NCBI GenBank assembly: GCA_041686955.1
Contig: JAWLCV010000008.1
Span: 1 to 64,000, forward strand
Reading direction: 5' to 3'
From: UBA7803 sp041686955
Lineage (GTDB): Bacteria > Pseudomonadota > Gammaproteobacteria > Pseudomonadales > Azotimanducaceae
DNA length: 64,000 nt
How positions within the stretch are numbered: the first letter of the stretch is position 1; each line of letters begins with the position of its first letter. The notes beneath the pieces were generated by a model, which saw only the letters and a list, made by a program, of their open reading frames with translations, was not told the origin of the DNA and searched no databases. The translations under genes and the position numbers were made by a program. Positions 27,604 to 37,102 of the stretch are shown here, piece after piece.

Positions 27604-28254
27604 ATGCCGCGACTCAGACAGGTATCACGGGATCAGGCGCCAGAGAACGTGCGCAAGTACTACGACGCGCTGTTCGGCGACCGCGATCCGGTAGCCGAGC
27701 CCGGCACCGCCACCGGAACGCCGGGCAACTGGTGGACGGTGTTCGCCCTCGTGCCCTACGTGTTCGATCACGCCACCAGCCACTTCGGCATGTTCGGGAT
27801 GTTCGCCGACAAGAGCGTGAGCCAACTCGATCCCGCGTTGCGGGAGCTGGCGATCATCCGTGCCGGATACGCCCAGGGCAGTCGCTTCGTGTTCTCGCAG
27901 CATTGCAAGGCGGCGCGGCGCTTCGGCGTCTCCGACGAGAAGATCGACTCCATCTCGGGCTGGCAGCTCGCCGACTGCTTCGACGCCCGGGAGCGGGCCG
28001 TGCTCGCGTGGACGGACGCACTGGTGCTGCAGGGCGGCCGGGCGCCGGACGCCCTGTTCGAGAAATTGCACCAGGAGCTCTCGGACGAGGACATCCTCGA
28101 GCTGACCTATCACGTGATGGGCTACAACCTCCACGCGGTGTGCTGCAAGGCCCTGCGGCTGGAGCTCGACGACGTGGAAGACCGCATCACCGAGGCACCC
28201 GCGCCGGACACCAGCGACCCGAACTGGGCGGGGCAGGCCTGGCGGACCGATTAG
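27604..28254 (+). CDS. Carboxymuconolactone decarboxylase / AhpD-like protein
   Basis: 216 residues, all-helical. The central region ALRELAIIRAGYAQGSRFVFSQHCKAARRFGVSDEKI is the CMD-family helix pair, with H and C near the AhpD active-site position although the exact CxxC is not present. An aromatic-rich N-terminus (NWWTVFALVPYVFDH) precedes it. Family members are decarboxylases or peroxidase-linked thiol proteins. It is the last gene of the catabolic island and overlaps the convergent ATPase by 4 bases. Confidence 0.82.
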   Translation: MPRLRQVSRDQAPENVRKYYDALFGDRDPVAEPGTATGTPGNWWTVFALVPYVFDHATSHFGMFGMFADKSVSQLDPALRELAIIRAGYAQGSRFVFSQHCKAARRFGVSDEKIDSISGWQLADCFDARERAVLAWTDALVLQGGRAPDALFEKLHQELSDEDILELTYHVMGYNLHAVCCKALRLELDDVEDRITEAPAPDTSDPNWAGQAWRTD

Positions 28255-30965
28255 GCGCCGGTCAGCCAGCGGACCAGGCGCTTCTCCAGCTCGACGACGA
28301 ACAGCAGGGCGACCCCCGCGGCGACGATGACCGCACCGTCCGCGGTCGCCACGGGGCGGCTTTCGAACAGCGCCTGCATGGGCGGCAGATACGTGAAAGC
28401 GAGCTGCGCGGCCACGACGAAGGCCACGCCGGCGAGCACCGCCGGCGTTCCCAGCACCCCCTGCCTGGTGAGAGACGTGCCGTGCACGTAGCGCACGCTG
28501 AACAGATAGAAGATTTCCATCACCACGATCGTGTTCACCACCATGGTGCGGGCCGTGGCGGTGTCCAGTCCCCGGCCGGCCGCCCAGGTGTAGATGCCGA
28601 AGGCGGCGGTCACCATGAGCAGTGAGACGAAGACGATGCGCCATGCCAGGCGGACCGGGAGCAGAGGCTGGGTCGGCGGCCGCGGCGGGCGCCGCATGGC
28701 CCCCGGCTCCGTAGGTTCGAAGGCCAGGGTCAGCCCAAGCGCGACGGCGGTCACCATGTTGATCCAGAGAATCTGCACCGGCGTGATGGGCAGGGTAAGC
28801 CCGAGCAGAATCGCCAGAATGAGCGTGAAGGACTCGCCGCCGTTGGTGGGCAGGGTCCAGGCGATGACCTTGCTGATGTTGTCGTAGACCGTGCGTCCCT
28901 CGCGCACCGCGGCGACGATTGAGGCGAAATTGTCGTCGGCGAGCACCATCTCGCTGGCGGCCTTGGCGGCTTCCGTGCCCCGGCCCATGGCGACTCCGAC
29001 GTCGGCACGCTTCAGCGCCGGAGCGTCGTTGACTCCGTCGCCGGTCATGGCCACTACGGCGCCCTGGGCCTGGAGCGCCTCCACCAGCCGCAGCTTGTGC
29101 TCCGGTGTGGTGCGGGCGAAGACGGTGGTTTGCCGGGCCCGGCGGCGGAACTCCTCCTCGCTGAGCGCTTCGAGGTCCTGGCCGATGGTGGTCTGGGGAT
29201 CGTCCGCGAGCCCGAGTTGGGAGGCGATGGCGCGGGCGGTGGCGGCGTGATCGCCGGTGATCATCTTCACTTCGATGCCCGCGGACCGGCATTCGGCGAC
29301 CGCCGCCACCGCCTCGGCACGCGGCGGATCCTGCAACCCCACCAGCCCGAGCAGGACGAGGCCGCGCTGCAGGCTCTCCGTATGGATTGTCCGTGCCTCG
29401 TCGGCTGGCGTGCCGCGGGCGACTGCGATGACGCGCTGGCCCTGGGCGGCGAGGATCTCGACCCGGCGATGCCAGATCTCGGGGTCCAAGGGCTGCTCGC
29501 CGTCCCGGGTCGCGGCCCGACCGCACATGGGCAGCACCCGCTCCGGCGCGCCCTTCAGGTACACCACCGGAGTGCGGGTCCCGGGGGCATGCAGGGTGGC
29601 CATGTAACGGTGGCGCGCGTCGAAGGGCACGTGGTCCACACGCGGGTGGCGGGCCCGCGCGGCTGCGGCGTCGTGCCCGGCCTTCACGGCCAGCGAAATC
29701 AGCGCGCCTTCCATGGGATCGCCTTCCACCCGCCATTCCCCGTCGGCGTGGCGCAGGTGGGCGTCGTTGCACAGCAGCGCCGCCAGGGTCAGTTCCTCGA
29801 GCAGCGGGTCCTCCGCCGGGTCCACCGCGTCGCCGCTCACGAAGAACCGACCTTCGGGCTCGTACCCCGTGCCTGCCACCTCGATCTCGGCCGCGGCCGT
29901 AATCACCGAGCGGGCGGTCATCTCGTTCTTCGTCAGGGTGCCGGTCTTGTCTGAGCAGATCACGGAAACGGAGCCCAGAGTCTCCACCGCCGGAAGCTGG
30001 CGGATGATCGCATGACGATTGGCCATGCGCTGGACGCCGACAGCCAGGCTGATGGTCATCACTGCGGGCAGCCCTTCGGGTATGGCGGAGACGACGACGC
30101 CGACGATGGCCATGAAGGCCTCCGTCATCGGGTAGGTCTGCACCAGCACCGCGTAGGCGAACACCAGCAGCGACAGGCCGAGCACCACGGCGGTGAGCTG
30201 CCGTGCGAATCGCCCCATCTGGCGAATCAGCGGCGTGGTGAGCTGGTCCACCGCACCGATCATGGCGCTGATGCGGCCGAGTTCGGTGGCCGCGCCGGTG
30301 GCGACCGTCACGCCGGTGGCACTGCCGGACGCGATCAGGGTGCCCGAGTAGGCCATGCACAACCGGTCCGCGACCCCCGCGTCGACGGCCACCGGCTCGA
30401 CGGACTTGTCTACGGGCACCGATTCGCCGGTCAGGATCGCCTCGTCCACGCGTAGGTTGCGCGCGCTCACGAGACGCACGTCGGCGGGAACCCGGTCGCC
30501 GGCTTCGAGCACCACCATGTCTCCGGGGACCACCTCGTCTACCGCCACCGACTGCCGCTGACCCTCGCGGATCACCGATGCCCGCGGATCGATCATGGCG
30601 CGGATCGCCTCCAGTGCGCGTTCGGCTCGACCCTCCTGGACGAAGCCGATGGCCGCGTTGATCACCACCACCCCCAGGATGACGGCGGCGTCGGCGAGGT
30701 GGCCGATGGCTGCGGCCAGGGTGGCTGCCACCAGCAGCACGTAGATGAGCAGGTTGTGGAACTGGCGCAGGAATCGCATCAGGGCCGATTCCCGGCGCCC
30801 CTGGGGGAGACGATTGGGGCCGTACCGGTCGAGTCGTCGCGCCGCCTCGGACGCGGACAGCCCGTGGGCGTCGGTCTGCAGCGCAGTGAGGGTCTTCTCG
30901 ACACCCAGGGCGTGCCACGCCGCCGCCTCGCCGTGCGCTTCCGGGTTGCTCTGGCTGTTGATCAT
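28251..30965 (-). CDS. P2-type cation-transporting ATPase (second copy)
   Basis: 904 residues. Actuator motif LTGESVPVDKS, TM4 IPEGLP, phosphorylation site DKTGTLTKNE (Asp339), nucleotide domain KGAPERVLP, hinge TGDGVNDAPALKRADVG, and a C-terminal helical bundle. Same P2A class as the pump at 9.8-12.5 kb but clearly diverged, so not a recent duplication. Ca2+, Mn2+ or Na+/K+ are possible cargo. ATG 30965 is chosen because the longer open frame upstream overlaps the riboswitch side and lacks homology. Confidence 0.9.
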   Translation of the reverse strand: MINSQSNPEAHGEAAAWHALGVEKTLTALQTDAHGLSASEAARRLDRYGPNRLPQGRRESALMRFLRQFHNLLIYVLLVAATLAAAIGHLADAAVILGVVVINAAIGFVQEGRAERALEAIRAMIDPRASVIREGQRQSVAVDEVVPGDMVVLEAGDRVPADVRLVSARNLRVDEAILTGESVPVDKSVEPVAVDAGVADRLCMAYSGTLIASGSATGVTVATGAATELGRISAMIGAVDQLTTPLIRQMGRFARQLTAVVLGLSLLVFAYAVLVQTYPMTEAFMAIVGVVVSAIPEGLPAVMTISLAVGVQRMANRHAIIRQLPAVETLGSVSVICSDKTGTLTKNEMTARSVITAAAEIEVAGTGYEPEGRFFVSGDAVDPAEDPLLEELTLAALLCNDAHLRHADGEWRVEGDPMEGALISLAVKAGHDAAAARARHPRVDHVPFDARHRYMATLHAPGTRTPVVYLKGAPERVLPMCGRAATRDGEQPLDPEIWHRRVEILAAQGQRVIAVARGTPADEARTIHTESLQRGLVLLGLVGLQDPPRAEAVAAVAECRSAGIEVKMITGDHAATARAIASQLGLADDPQTTIGQDLEALSEEEFRRRARQTTVFARTTPEHKLRLVEALQAQGAVVAMTGDGVNDAPALKRADVGVAMGRGTEAAKAASEMVLADDNFASIVAAVREGRTVYDNISKVIAWTLPTNGGESFTLILAILLGLTLPITPVQILWINMVTAVALGLTLAFEPTEPGAMRRPPRPPTQPLLPVRLAWRIVFVSLLMVTAAFGIYTWAAGRGLDTATARTMVVNTIVVMEIFYLFSVRYVHGTSLTRQGVLGTPAVLAGVAFVVAAQLAFTYLPPMQALFESRPVATADGAVIVAAGVALLFVVELEKRLVRWLTGA

Positions 30966-31054
30966 CGAAGGGCCGCACTGCTCGACTGCGCGATATCGTG
31001 CCCGATGGGGCACTCCCGCGTCACGAAGCCGCGCCGCGATGGGAGCACGGCGTG

Positions 31055-31060
31055 TATAAT
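31055..31060 (+). promoter_or_regulatory. -10 box upstream of the cobalamin riboswitch
   Basis: A perfect TATAAT lies about 25 bases before the first conserved riboswitch bases. No good -35 is visible at 16-18 bases upstream. Confidence 0.5.
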
Positions 31061-31084
31061 CCGCGGTGCGGCGCAATGGTGCGT

Positions 31085-31248
31085 CGCAGGTGCCGGGTGC
31101 TCGGGAAATCGGTGCGATTCCGATACTGACCTCGCAACGGTAATTGAGTGACCGCTGCCAAGGGCCACTGTGCGACAGCATGGGAAGGCGGCAGCGGCCG
31201 GAGTGGAGCATCCTCCACCCGCCTCATCAGTCCGGAGACCGGCCTGGC
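31085..31248 (+). promoter_or_regulatory. Cobalamin (AdoCbl) riboswitch
   Basis: All conserved blocks are in order: GGTGC then CGGGAAATCGGTG, ATTCCG, CTGACC, CGCAACGGTAA, GCCACTG (31164-31170), the B12 box ending TGGGAAGGCGG, and the closing CAGTCCGGAGACCGGCCTG ending at 31246. This RNA binds adenosylcobalamin and represses the gene downstream, a BtuB-like receptor starting at 31298. The P-type ATPase start lies on the other strand 90 bases upstream of it. Confidence 0.96.
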
Positions 31249-31297
31249 ACTGCCCGTGGATCCCGCCCGAGGACAGGCGGCTCACCGAGAAATCATC

Positions 31298-33247
31298 ATG
31301 ATCGAATCCAGATCCTCGATCGGCGCCGCGCTGTCGGTCGCCTTTGCCTGCTCCGCTTTCTCCAGCCACTGTGCCGCTGCGGATACCAGCCTCGCCGAGA
31401 CCCGATGGGAAGAAGTCGTCGTCATCGGGAGCCACGTGCCCCGGCCCGCCCGGGAAGTGGGCAGCGCGGTGACGGTGTTCGGCGCAGAGGACATCGCCGC
31501 CCGCAAGGTCGCTCTCGGCTCCGAGCTGCTGCGCGAGGTGCCTGGCGTGGCGGTCAGCCGGTCGGGCCAGGTCGGCAACCTGACACAGGTGCGCATTCGC
31601 GGCGCGGAGGGCAATCACACGCTGGTGCTCGTGGACGGCATCGAGGTCAACGATCCGGCGTTCGGCTCGGAGTTCGACTTCGCCAATCTGCTCACCTACG
31701 ACCTGGGCCGGGTGGAGGTGCTGCGGGGGCCGCAGAGTGCGCTGTACGGCAGCGACGCCATCGGCGGGGTGGTCAGTCTCACCACGCGCCGGCCGGAGCC
31801 GGGACTCGCGGCCCGTGCCGAAGCGGTTGCCGGCTCCTTCGGGACAACCCAACTCGGCGCCACCTTGGGGGGTGGAGCGGATCGGCTGTCCGGAGCCGTG
31901 TCCGCGGTACGCTACGACAGCGACGGGATCAGCGCTTCCGCCATCCACCCGGAGAAGGATGGTTACGAGAACGCGACGCTGCACGCTCGGCTCGATGCAG
32001 CGCTGACTCCCCAGTTCGCGGCCCGCGCCGTGCTGCGGCAGGTGGACAACCGGGTGGAAACCGACCGGGAGGATTTCGCGTTTCCGCCGGGGCCCACCGA
32101 GGGGCTCATCATCGATACCGACGACGTCAAGGAATCGTCCCAGCTCTACGGGCTGCTGGCGCTGGACGCGGAGCTGCTGGACGGCCGCTGGCTGCATCGC
32201 GCCGCTTACGGCTTCACCCGGGCCGAAACGGACGTCATCGAGGACCGACGTGAGGTGAGCACCAGCCGTGGCGAGCGGCGCAAGCTCGAGTACAGCACAA
32301 CCCTGCGCCTGGGCGGGGGAGACGCCGAGCACGCCCTGACCGCCGGGATGCAGCACGAGGTGCTGGATTTCTCGAACCGCTCCGTCTCCCTGCCCGCAGC
32401 GAACCAGCGCCGGGAGGACGAGCAGACCAGCCTGGTCGCCGAGTACGCGCTGAGCCTGGCGGGGCGCGCCGCCGTCTCCGCGAGCCTGCGCCGCGACTAC
32501 AACGACCTGTTCGACGACGCCACCACCGCGCGGGTGACCGGCTCCTACCTGCTCGCATCGGGGACCCGCGTTCACGCGAGCTTCGGTGAAGGGATCACCA
32601 ATCCCGGCTTCTACGAGCTCTTCGGCTTCATTCCCGACAGCTTCCGGGGGAATCCCGATCTCGAGCCCGAGCGGTCGGTGAGCTGGGACGCCGGTGTCGA
32701 GCAATCCCTGCTCCAGGGACGCCTGCTGGTGGACGCCACGTACTTCCGTGCGGACCTGGAGGACGAGATCGCCACCGTGTTCGACTTCGCCACCTTTTCC
32801 TCCACCGTGGTGAACCAGCGAGGCGAGAGCGAGCGCCAGGGGGTCGAGGTCACCGTAGAGGCCGAGCTCCACCCGCGCTGGTCGCTCTTCGGCACCTATA
32901 CCCATCTGGACGCCACGGAGCCCGACGGCAGCCGGGAGGTCCGCAGGCCGCGCCACGCGGCCAGCCTCAACGTCGACGGCCGCTTCCTCGACGGCCGCGC
33001 CCGGCTGAACATCGGCGTGCTGTTCAATGGCGCCCGCGACGACCTGGAGTTCGTGTCGGCGACCCCGGAGAGCCGGGTTCGGCTGGATCGTTACACCCTG
33101 GTCAATGGGGCGCTAAGCTACGACGTGGACGAACGGGTACAGATCTTCCTTCGCGGCGAGAATCTGCTGGACGAGGAATACACGGAAGTGTTCGGCTACC
33201 GCACGCCGGGCGCGGCGGGCTATGTGGGGGTAAGAGCCAGGCTATGA
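31298..33247 (+). CDS. btuB: BtuB-like TonB-dependent vitamin B12 receptor
   Basis: 649 residues. Signal peptide (about 1-28), TonB box EEVVVIG near residue 38, plug with LRGPQSALYGSDAIGG, and a beta-barrel ending in VGVRARL. Shorter than the catabolic TonB receptor and of BtuB length. Direct control by a cobalamin riboswitch makes transport of cobalamin or a corrinoid very likely. ATG 31298 is chosen; the open frame continues upstream through the riboswitch and is not coding there. No btuCDF genes are in the window. Confidence 0.93.
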   Translation: MIESRSSIGAALSVAFACSAFSSHCAAADTSLAETRWEEVVVIGSHVPRPAREVGSAVTVFGAEDIAARKVALGSELLREVPGVAVSRSGQVGNLTQVRIRGAEGNHTLVLVDGIEVNDPAFGSEFDFANLLTYDLGRVEVLRGPQSALYGSDAIGGVVSLTTRRPEPGLAARAEAVAGSFGTTQLGATLGGGADRLSGAVSAVRYDSDGISASAIHPEKDGYENATLHARLDAALTPQFAARAVLRQVDNRVETDREDFAFPPGPTEGLIIDTDDVKESSQLYGLLALDAELLDGRWLHRAAYGFTRAETDVIEDRREVSTSRGERRKLEYSTTLRLGGGDAEHALTAGMQHEVLDFSNRSVSLPAANQRREDEQTSLVAEYALSLAGRAAVSASLRRDYNDLFDDATTARVTGSYLLASGTRVHASFGEGITNPGFYELFGFIPDSFRGNPDLEPERSVSWDAGVEQSLLQGRLLVDATYFRADLEDEIATVFDFATFSSTVVNQRGESERQGVEVTVEAELHPRWSLFGTYTHLDATEPDGSREVRRPRHAASLNVDGRFLDGRARLNIGVLFNGARDDLEFVSATPESRVRLDRYTLVNGALSYDVDERVQIFLRGENLLDEEYTEVFGYRTPGAAGYVGVRARL

Positions 33248-33972
33248 AAGAGGTCAGGCACCGGAACGACATCTACGGGGACGGCCACGGCTCGCCGGAG
33301 GAGGCCACTCCGGCCATCCCGGCGGCCACCGTGGTGCTGCTGCGCGAAGCGCCGGAGCTCGAGGTGCTGATGCTGCACAAGACGTCCAAGGTGGCTTTCG
33401 GTGGCATGTGGGTGTTCCCGGGTGGACGGATCGACCCGCACGACTACGGTCCCGAAGGCGATCCGCACACCGCGGCCCGCAACGCGGCGGTACGGGAGAC
33501 CCTGGAGGAGGCGGGGATCGTCGTCCGGGCGGACCGTTTCGTCTGGTTCGCTCACTGGACGCCTCCGCCCTCAACGCCCAAGCGGTTCGCGACCTGGTTC
33601 TTCGCGGCCCGGGCGGACGACCACGCCGTGTCGGTGGATGGCGGCGAGATTCAGGATCACGCCTGGCTGCGGCCGGGGGCGGCCCTGGAGCGGCACGCGG
33701 ATGGGCTCATCGATCTGGCGCCGCCAACCTGGATCACGCTCCACCAGCTCTCGCTGTACCCCCGTGCGGATGCGCTGCTACATCGGTTGCGGTCCATGCC
33801 GGCCCGATACTACGAGACCCACCTGGCCACCCGGGCCGACGGCGTGCGGGTGGCCATGTGGCACGGGGATGCGGGCTACGAAGCCGGCAACGCCGACCTG
33901 CCGGGGCCGCGGCATCGGCTGGTGCTCGCGCCCGGGGGATTCGTGTTCGAGAACTCGGTGGAATCCTACTGA
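33244..33972 (+). CDS. Nudix hydrolase
   Basis: 242 residues. A Nudix box is spread over GGRIDPHDYG...AARNAAVRETLEEAGIVV, with an insertion after the first glycines as in the NUDT19/RP2p-like branch. The RETLEEAG catalytic glutamates are intact. Such enzymes cleave nucleoside diphosphates linked to other groups, in this branch often CoA derivatives. ATG overlaps the btuB stop by four bases, so it is translationally coupled to the B12 receptor. Confidence 0.88.
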   Translation: MKEVRHRNDIYGDGHGSPEEATPAIPAATVVLLREAPELEVLMLHKTSKVAFGGMWVFPGGRIDPHDYGPEGDPHTAARNAAVRETLEEAGIVVRADRFVWFAHWTPPPSTPKRFATWFFAARADDHAVSVDGGEIQDHAWLRPGAALERHADGLIDLAPPTWITLHQLSLYPRADALLHRLRSMPARYYETHLATRADGVRVAMWHGDAGYEAGNADLPGPRHRLVLAPGGFVFENSVESY

Positions 33973-34046
33973 ACCGGTACCCTCGAAGTTCCTGAACGCG
34001 GCCATTATCATCGCCGTCTTTGTCACGTGCAGGAGGACGATGGGTC

Positions 34047-34397
34047 ATGGCCGACGACGACTGCCTGTTCTGCAGGATCATCCGCGGGGAGATACCTTCC
34101 ACCAAGGTCTACGAAGACCCGCTGTGCTACGCCTTCGAGGACATCAATCCCCAGGCCCCCACCCACGTGCAGATCATCCCGCGCAAGCACGTGGCCACCC
34201 TGAACGATCTCATCGCCGAGGACGAGCCCATGGTCGGGCATCTGGTGACGGTCGCCGCGCGCATCGCCGAGGAGCGGGGAGTCGGCGACAGCGGCTATCG
34301 CACGGTGTTCAACTGCAATAGCGCCGCCGGCCAGTCCGTCTATCACATTCACCTGCACCTGCTCGGCGGCCGCAGCCTGGGCTGGCCCCCCGGTTGA
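34047..34397 (+). CDS. HIT-family nucleotide hydrolase (HinT-like)
   Basis: 116 residues. The histidine triad is in Y-H-I-H-L-H-L-L-G-G near residue 100, and the N-terminal zinc-like CLFCRII segment and HVQIIPRKHV are typical of HinT. It hydrolyses purine nucleoside phosphoramidates. AGGAGG (34031-34036) is 10 bases before ATG 34047; an upstream GTG at 34020 would precede the Shine-Dalgarno and is rejected. Confidence 0.92.
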   Translation: MADDDCLFCRIIRGEIPSTKVYEDPLCYAFEDINPQAPTHVQIIPRKHVATLNDLIAEDEPMVGHLVTVAARIAEERGVGDSGYRTVFNCNSAAGQSVYHIHLHLLGGRSLGWPPG

Positions 34398-34403
34398 GCG
34401 GCG

Positions 34404-35411
<1,008 letters not shown>

Positions 35412-35642
35412 GCCGTATCTCCTCCTGTGGGGCGTCGGGGGCGCGGATTATATAGATGCGGGCCGGCTCTGTGTCGACCCGGCAGCGCCGATCTGCAGAG
35501 TTCCCCGCAAGATTTACATGGCCGGCCGGCGCGGTGTTGCCCGGCGCCGCCGCCCCGAGCCCCGCCCGCCCTTCCTCCCCGGTCCGGATGCCGTGGCACG
35601 ATCCGTGCAGGTCATACCAGGGATTCGCACGGGAGGAAGCGG

Positions 35643-37085
35643 ATGATTCGGAACAGCCGGGGAGCCGTCGTCGCTCTGAGCGGCGCGGTCTGCACGATCG
35701 TCCTCGTTGCCGGGCAGCTCGCGGCTTCGGCCCAGAGCGCGACTCGGGACCAGGCGTCGAGCCAGGGGCCGGTGGGCGACACCAGCTACATGCCGGTGGC
35801 GATCGAGCGGCCGTTTCAGGAAATCTACCAGGAGATGAACGCCCGCAAGGACGAGGTCGTGCAGCGCCAGCAGGCGCTCCTCGAGCGTCGCTACGATCTT
35901 TCCGACAGACCCGCGGACGGCGTGACCATGACCCGCGGCAAGCCGGTGCAGGGCGGGGTACGGGTCAAGCTCCCGGACGGGGTCACCTGGCAGCAGCTCG
36001 CCCAGATGTCCCCCGACGAGATCCGCGAGCGGGGGTTGTGGCCCGAAGGATTCAAGCCGTTGCCTCACCCGTTTCACGAGGAGGGCGGCATGGTGTTTCC
36101 TCAAGTGCACATCGACGAGATCATGGAGCAGGAAGGGCGCGATCTCAGCCGCTTCGACCTGGACTACGACCTCCCGCAGCACCTGCTCCCCGAGTTCCCG
36201 CCGCCCATCTTCCTCACCACGCGGCCGGAGCTGGGCGACGTCTCTCAGGGCCAGCTCGTCACCTCGCAGAACTACTACCAGCTCTTCAACGGCATCCTCA
36301 ATCCCAAGCAGCTCGAGGGGCTGCGGCTTCTGGTGACGCCGTTTCCCCAGCAGCAGTTCAATCTCACCAACGACCGGCGCAGCGAGAATCCGAGCATGGG
36401 CGTCACCTGCTTCGAGTGCCACACCAACGGCCACACCAATGCGGCCACCCACCTGGTCGGCGACATCCGGCCCCAGGAGGTGCGGCGCCGCATCGACACG
36501 CCCACCTTGCGCGGGGTGAATCAGCAGCGCCTGTTCGGTTCCCAACGGGCGCTGCGCACGGTGGAGGATTTCACCGAGTTCGAGCAGCGCGCGGCCTATT
36601 TCGACGGTGACATCGTCATCGCCCAGAAGAAGGGGGTGAACTTCCTCGAGCGGGGCAGCGAGGTGCACGCCATGGCGGAGTTTCAGGAGATCCTGGACTT
36701 TCCGCCGGCGCCGAAGCTCGATGCGTTCTCGCGCCTCGATCGGGAGCAGGCGACGGAAGCGGAGCTGCGGGGCGAGCAGGTGTTCTTCGGCAAGGGCCGC
36801 TGTGCCGAATGTCACGCGCCGCCCATCTACAGCGACAATTTCATGCACGATATGAGGGCGGAGCGCTTCTACGACGAGGACGAGGTGGTCAACGGCCGCA
36901 GGATGACCGACGGCGGGCCCACCAAGTCGTTCCCGCTGCGCGGCATCAAGGACAGCCCGCCCTATCTGCACGATGGCCGCCTGCTCACCCTGGACGACAC
37001 CGTGGAGTTCTTCAACCTGGTGCTTCAATTGAACCTGACGGATGAAGAGAAGCAGGATCTGGTGCGCTTCATGTACACCCTCTGA
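35643..37085 (+). CDS. Dihaem cytochrome c peroxidase-like periplasmic protein
   Basis: 480 residues with an N-terminal export signal (about 1-31) and two haem sites, CFECH (near residue 259) and CAECH (near 388). The second half has the CCP/MauG pattern: R-G-E-x-V-F-F-G-x-G-R-C-A-E-C-H followed by the tail F-P-L-R-G-I-K-D-S-P-P-Y-L-H-D-G-R. The N-terminal 250 residues are an extra module not in classical peroxidases. A role in peroxide reduction or a MauG-like oxidation is possible. ATG 35643 follows GGAGGAAG. First gene of the haem/exporter cluster. Confidence 0.85.
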   Translation: MIRNSRGAVVALSGAVCTIVLVAGQLAASAQSATRDQASSQGPVGDTSYMPVAIERPFQEIYQEMNARKDEVVQRQQALLERRYDLSDRPADGVTMTRGKPVQGGVRVKLPDGVTWQQLAQMSPDEIRERGLWPEGFKPLPHPFHEEGGMVFPQVHIDEIMEQEGRDLSRFDLDYDLPQHLLPEFPPPIFLTTRPELGDVSQGQLVTSQNYYQLFNGILNPKQLEGLRLLVTPFPQQQFNLTNDRRSENPSMGVTCFECHTNGHTNAATHLVGDIRPQEVRRRIDTPTLRGVNQQRLFGSQRALRTVEDFTEFEQRAAYFDGDIVIAQKKGVNFLERGSEVHAMAEFQEILDFPPAPKLDAFSRLDREQATEAELRGEQVFFGKGRCAECHAPPIYSDNFMHDMRAERFYDEDEVVNGRRMTDGGPTKSFPLRGIKDSPPYLHDGRLLTLDDTVEFFNLVLQLNLTDEEKQDLVRFMYTL

Positions 37086-37102
37086 GGCGGTCGGAAGGCG
37101 GC

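Noticed and set aside
31148..31297. N-terminal extension of the BtuB-like receptor
   Set aside because: The frame is open but the sequence is the conserved cobalamin riboswitch; a signal peptide starts at 31298.
30962..32956. A 664-codon minus-strand frame opposite btuB
   Set aside because: Antisense to a riboswitch and a clear TonB receptor; no domain motif.
35643..37085. MauG partner of the amine dehydrogenase
   Set aside because: It has two haems and CCP-like motifs, but a long extra N-terminal module and a different neighbourhood; no specific MauG trait could be confirmed, so only a general peroxidase-like call is made.
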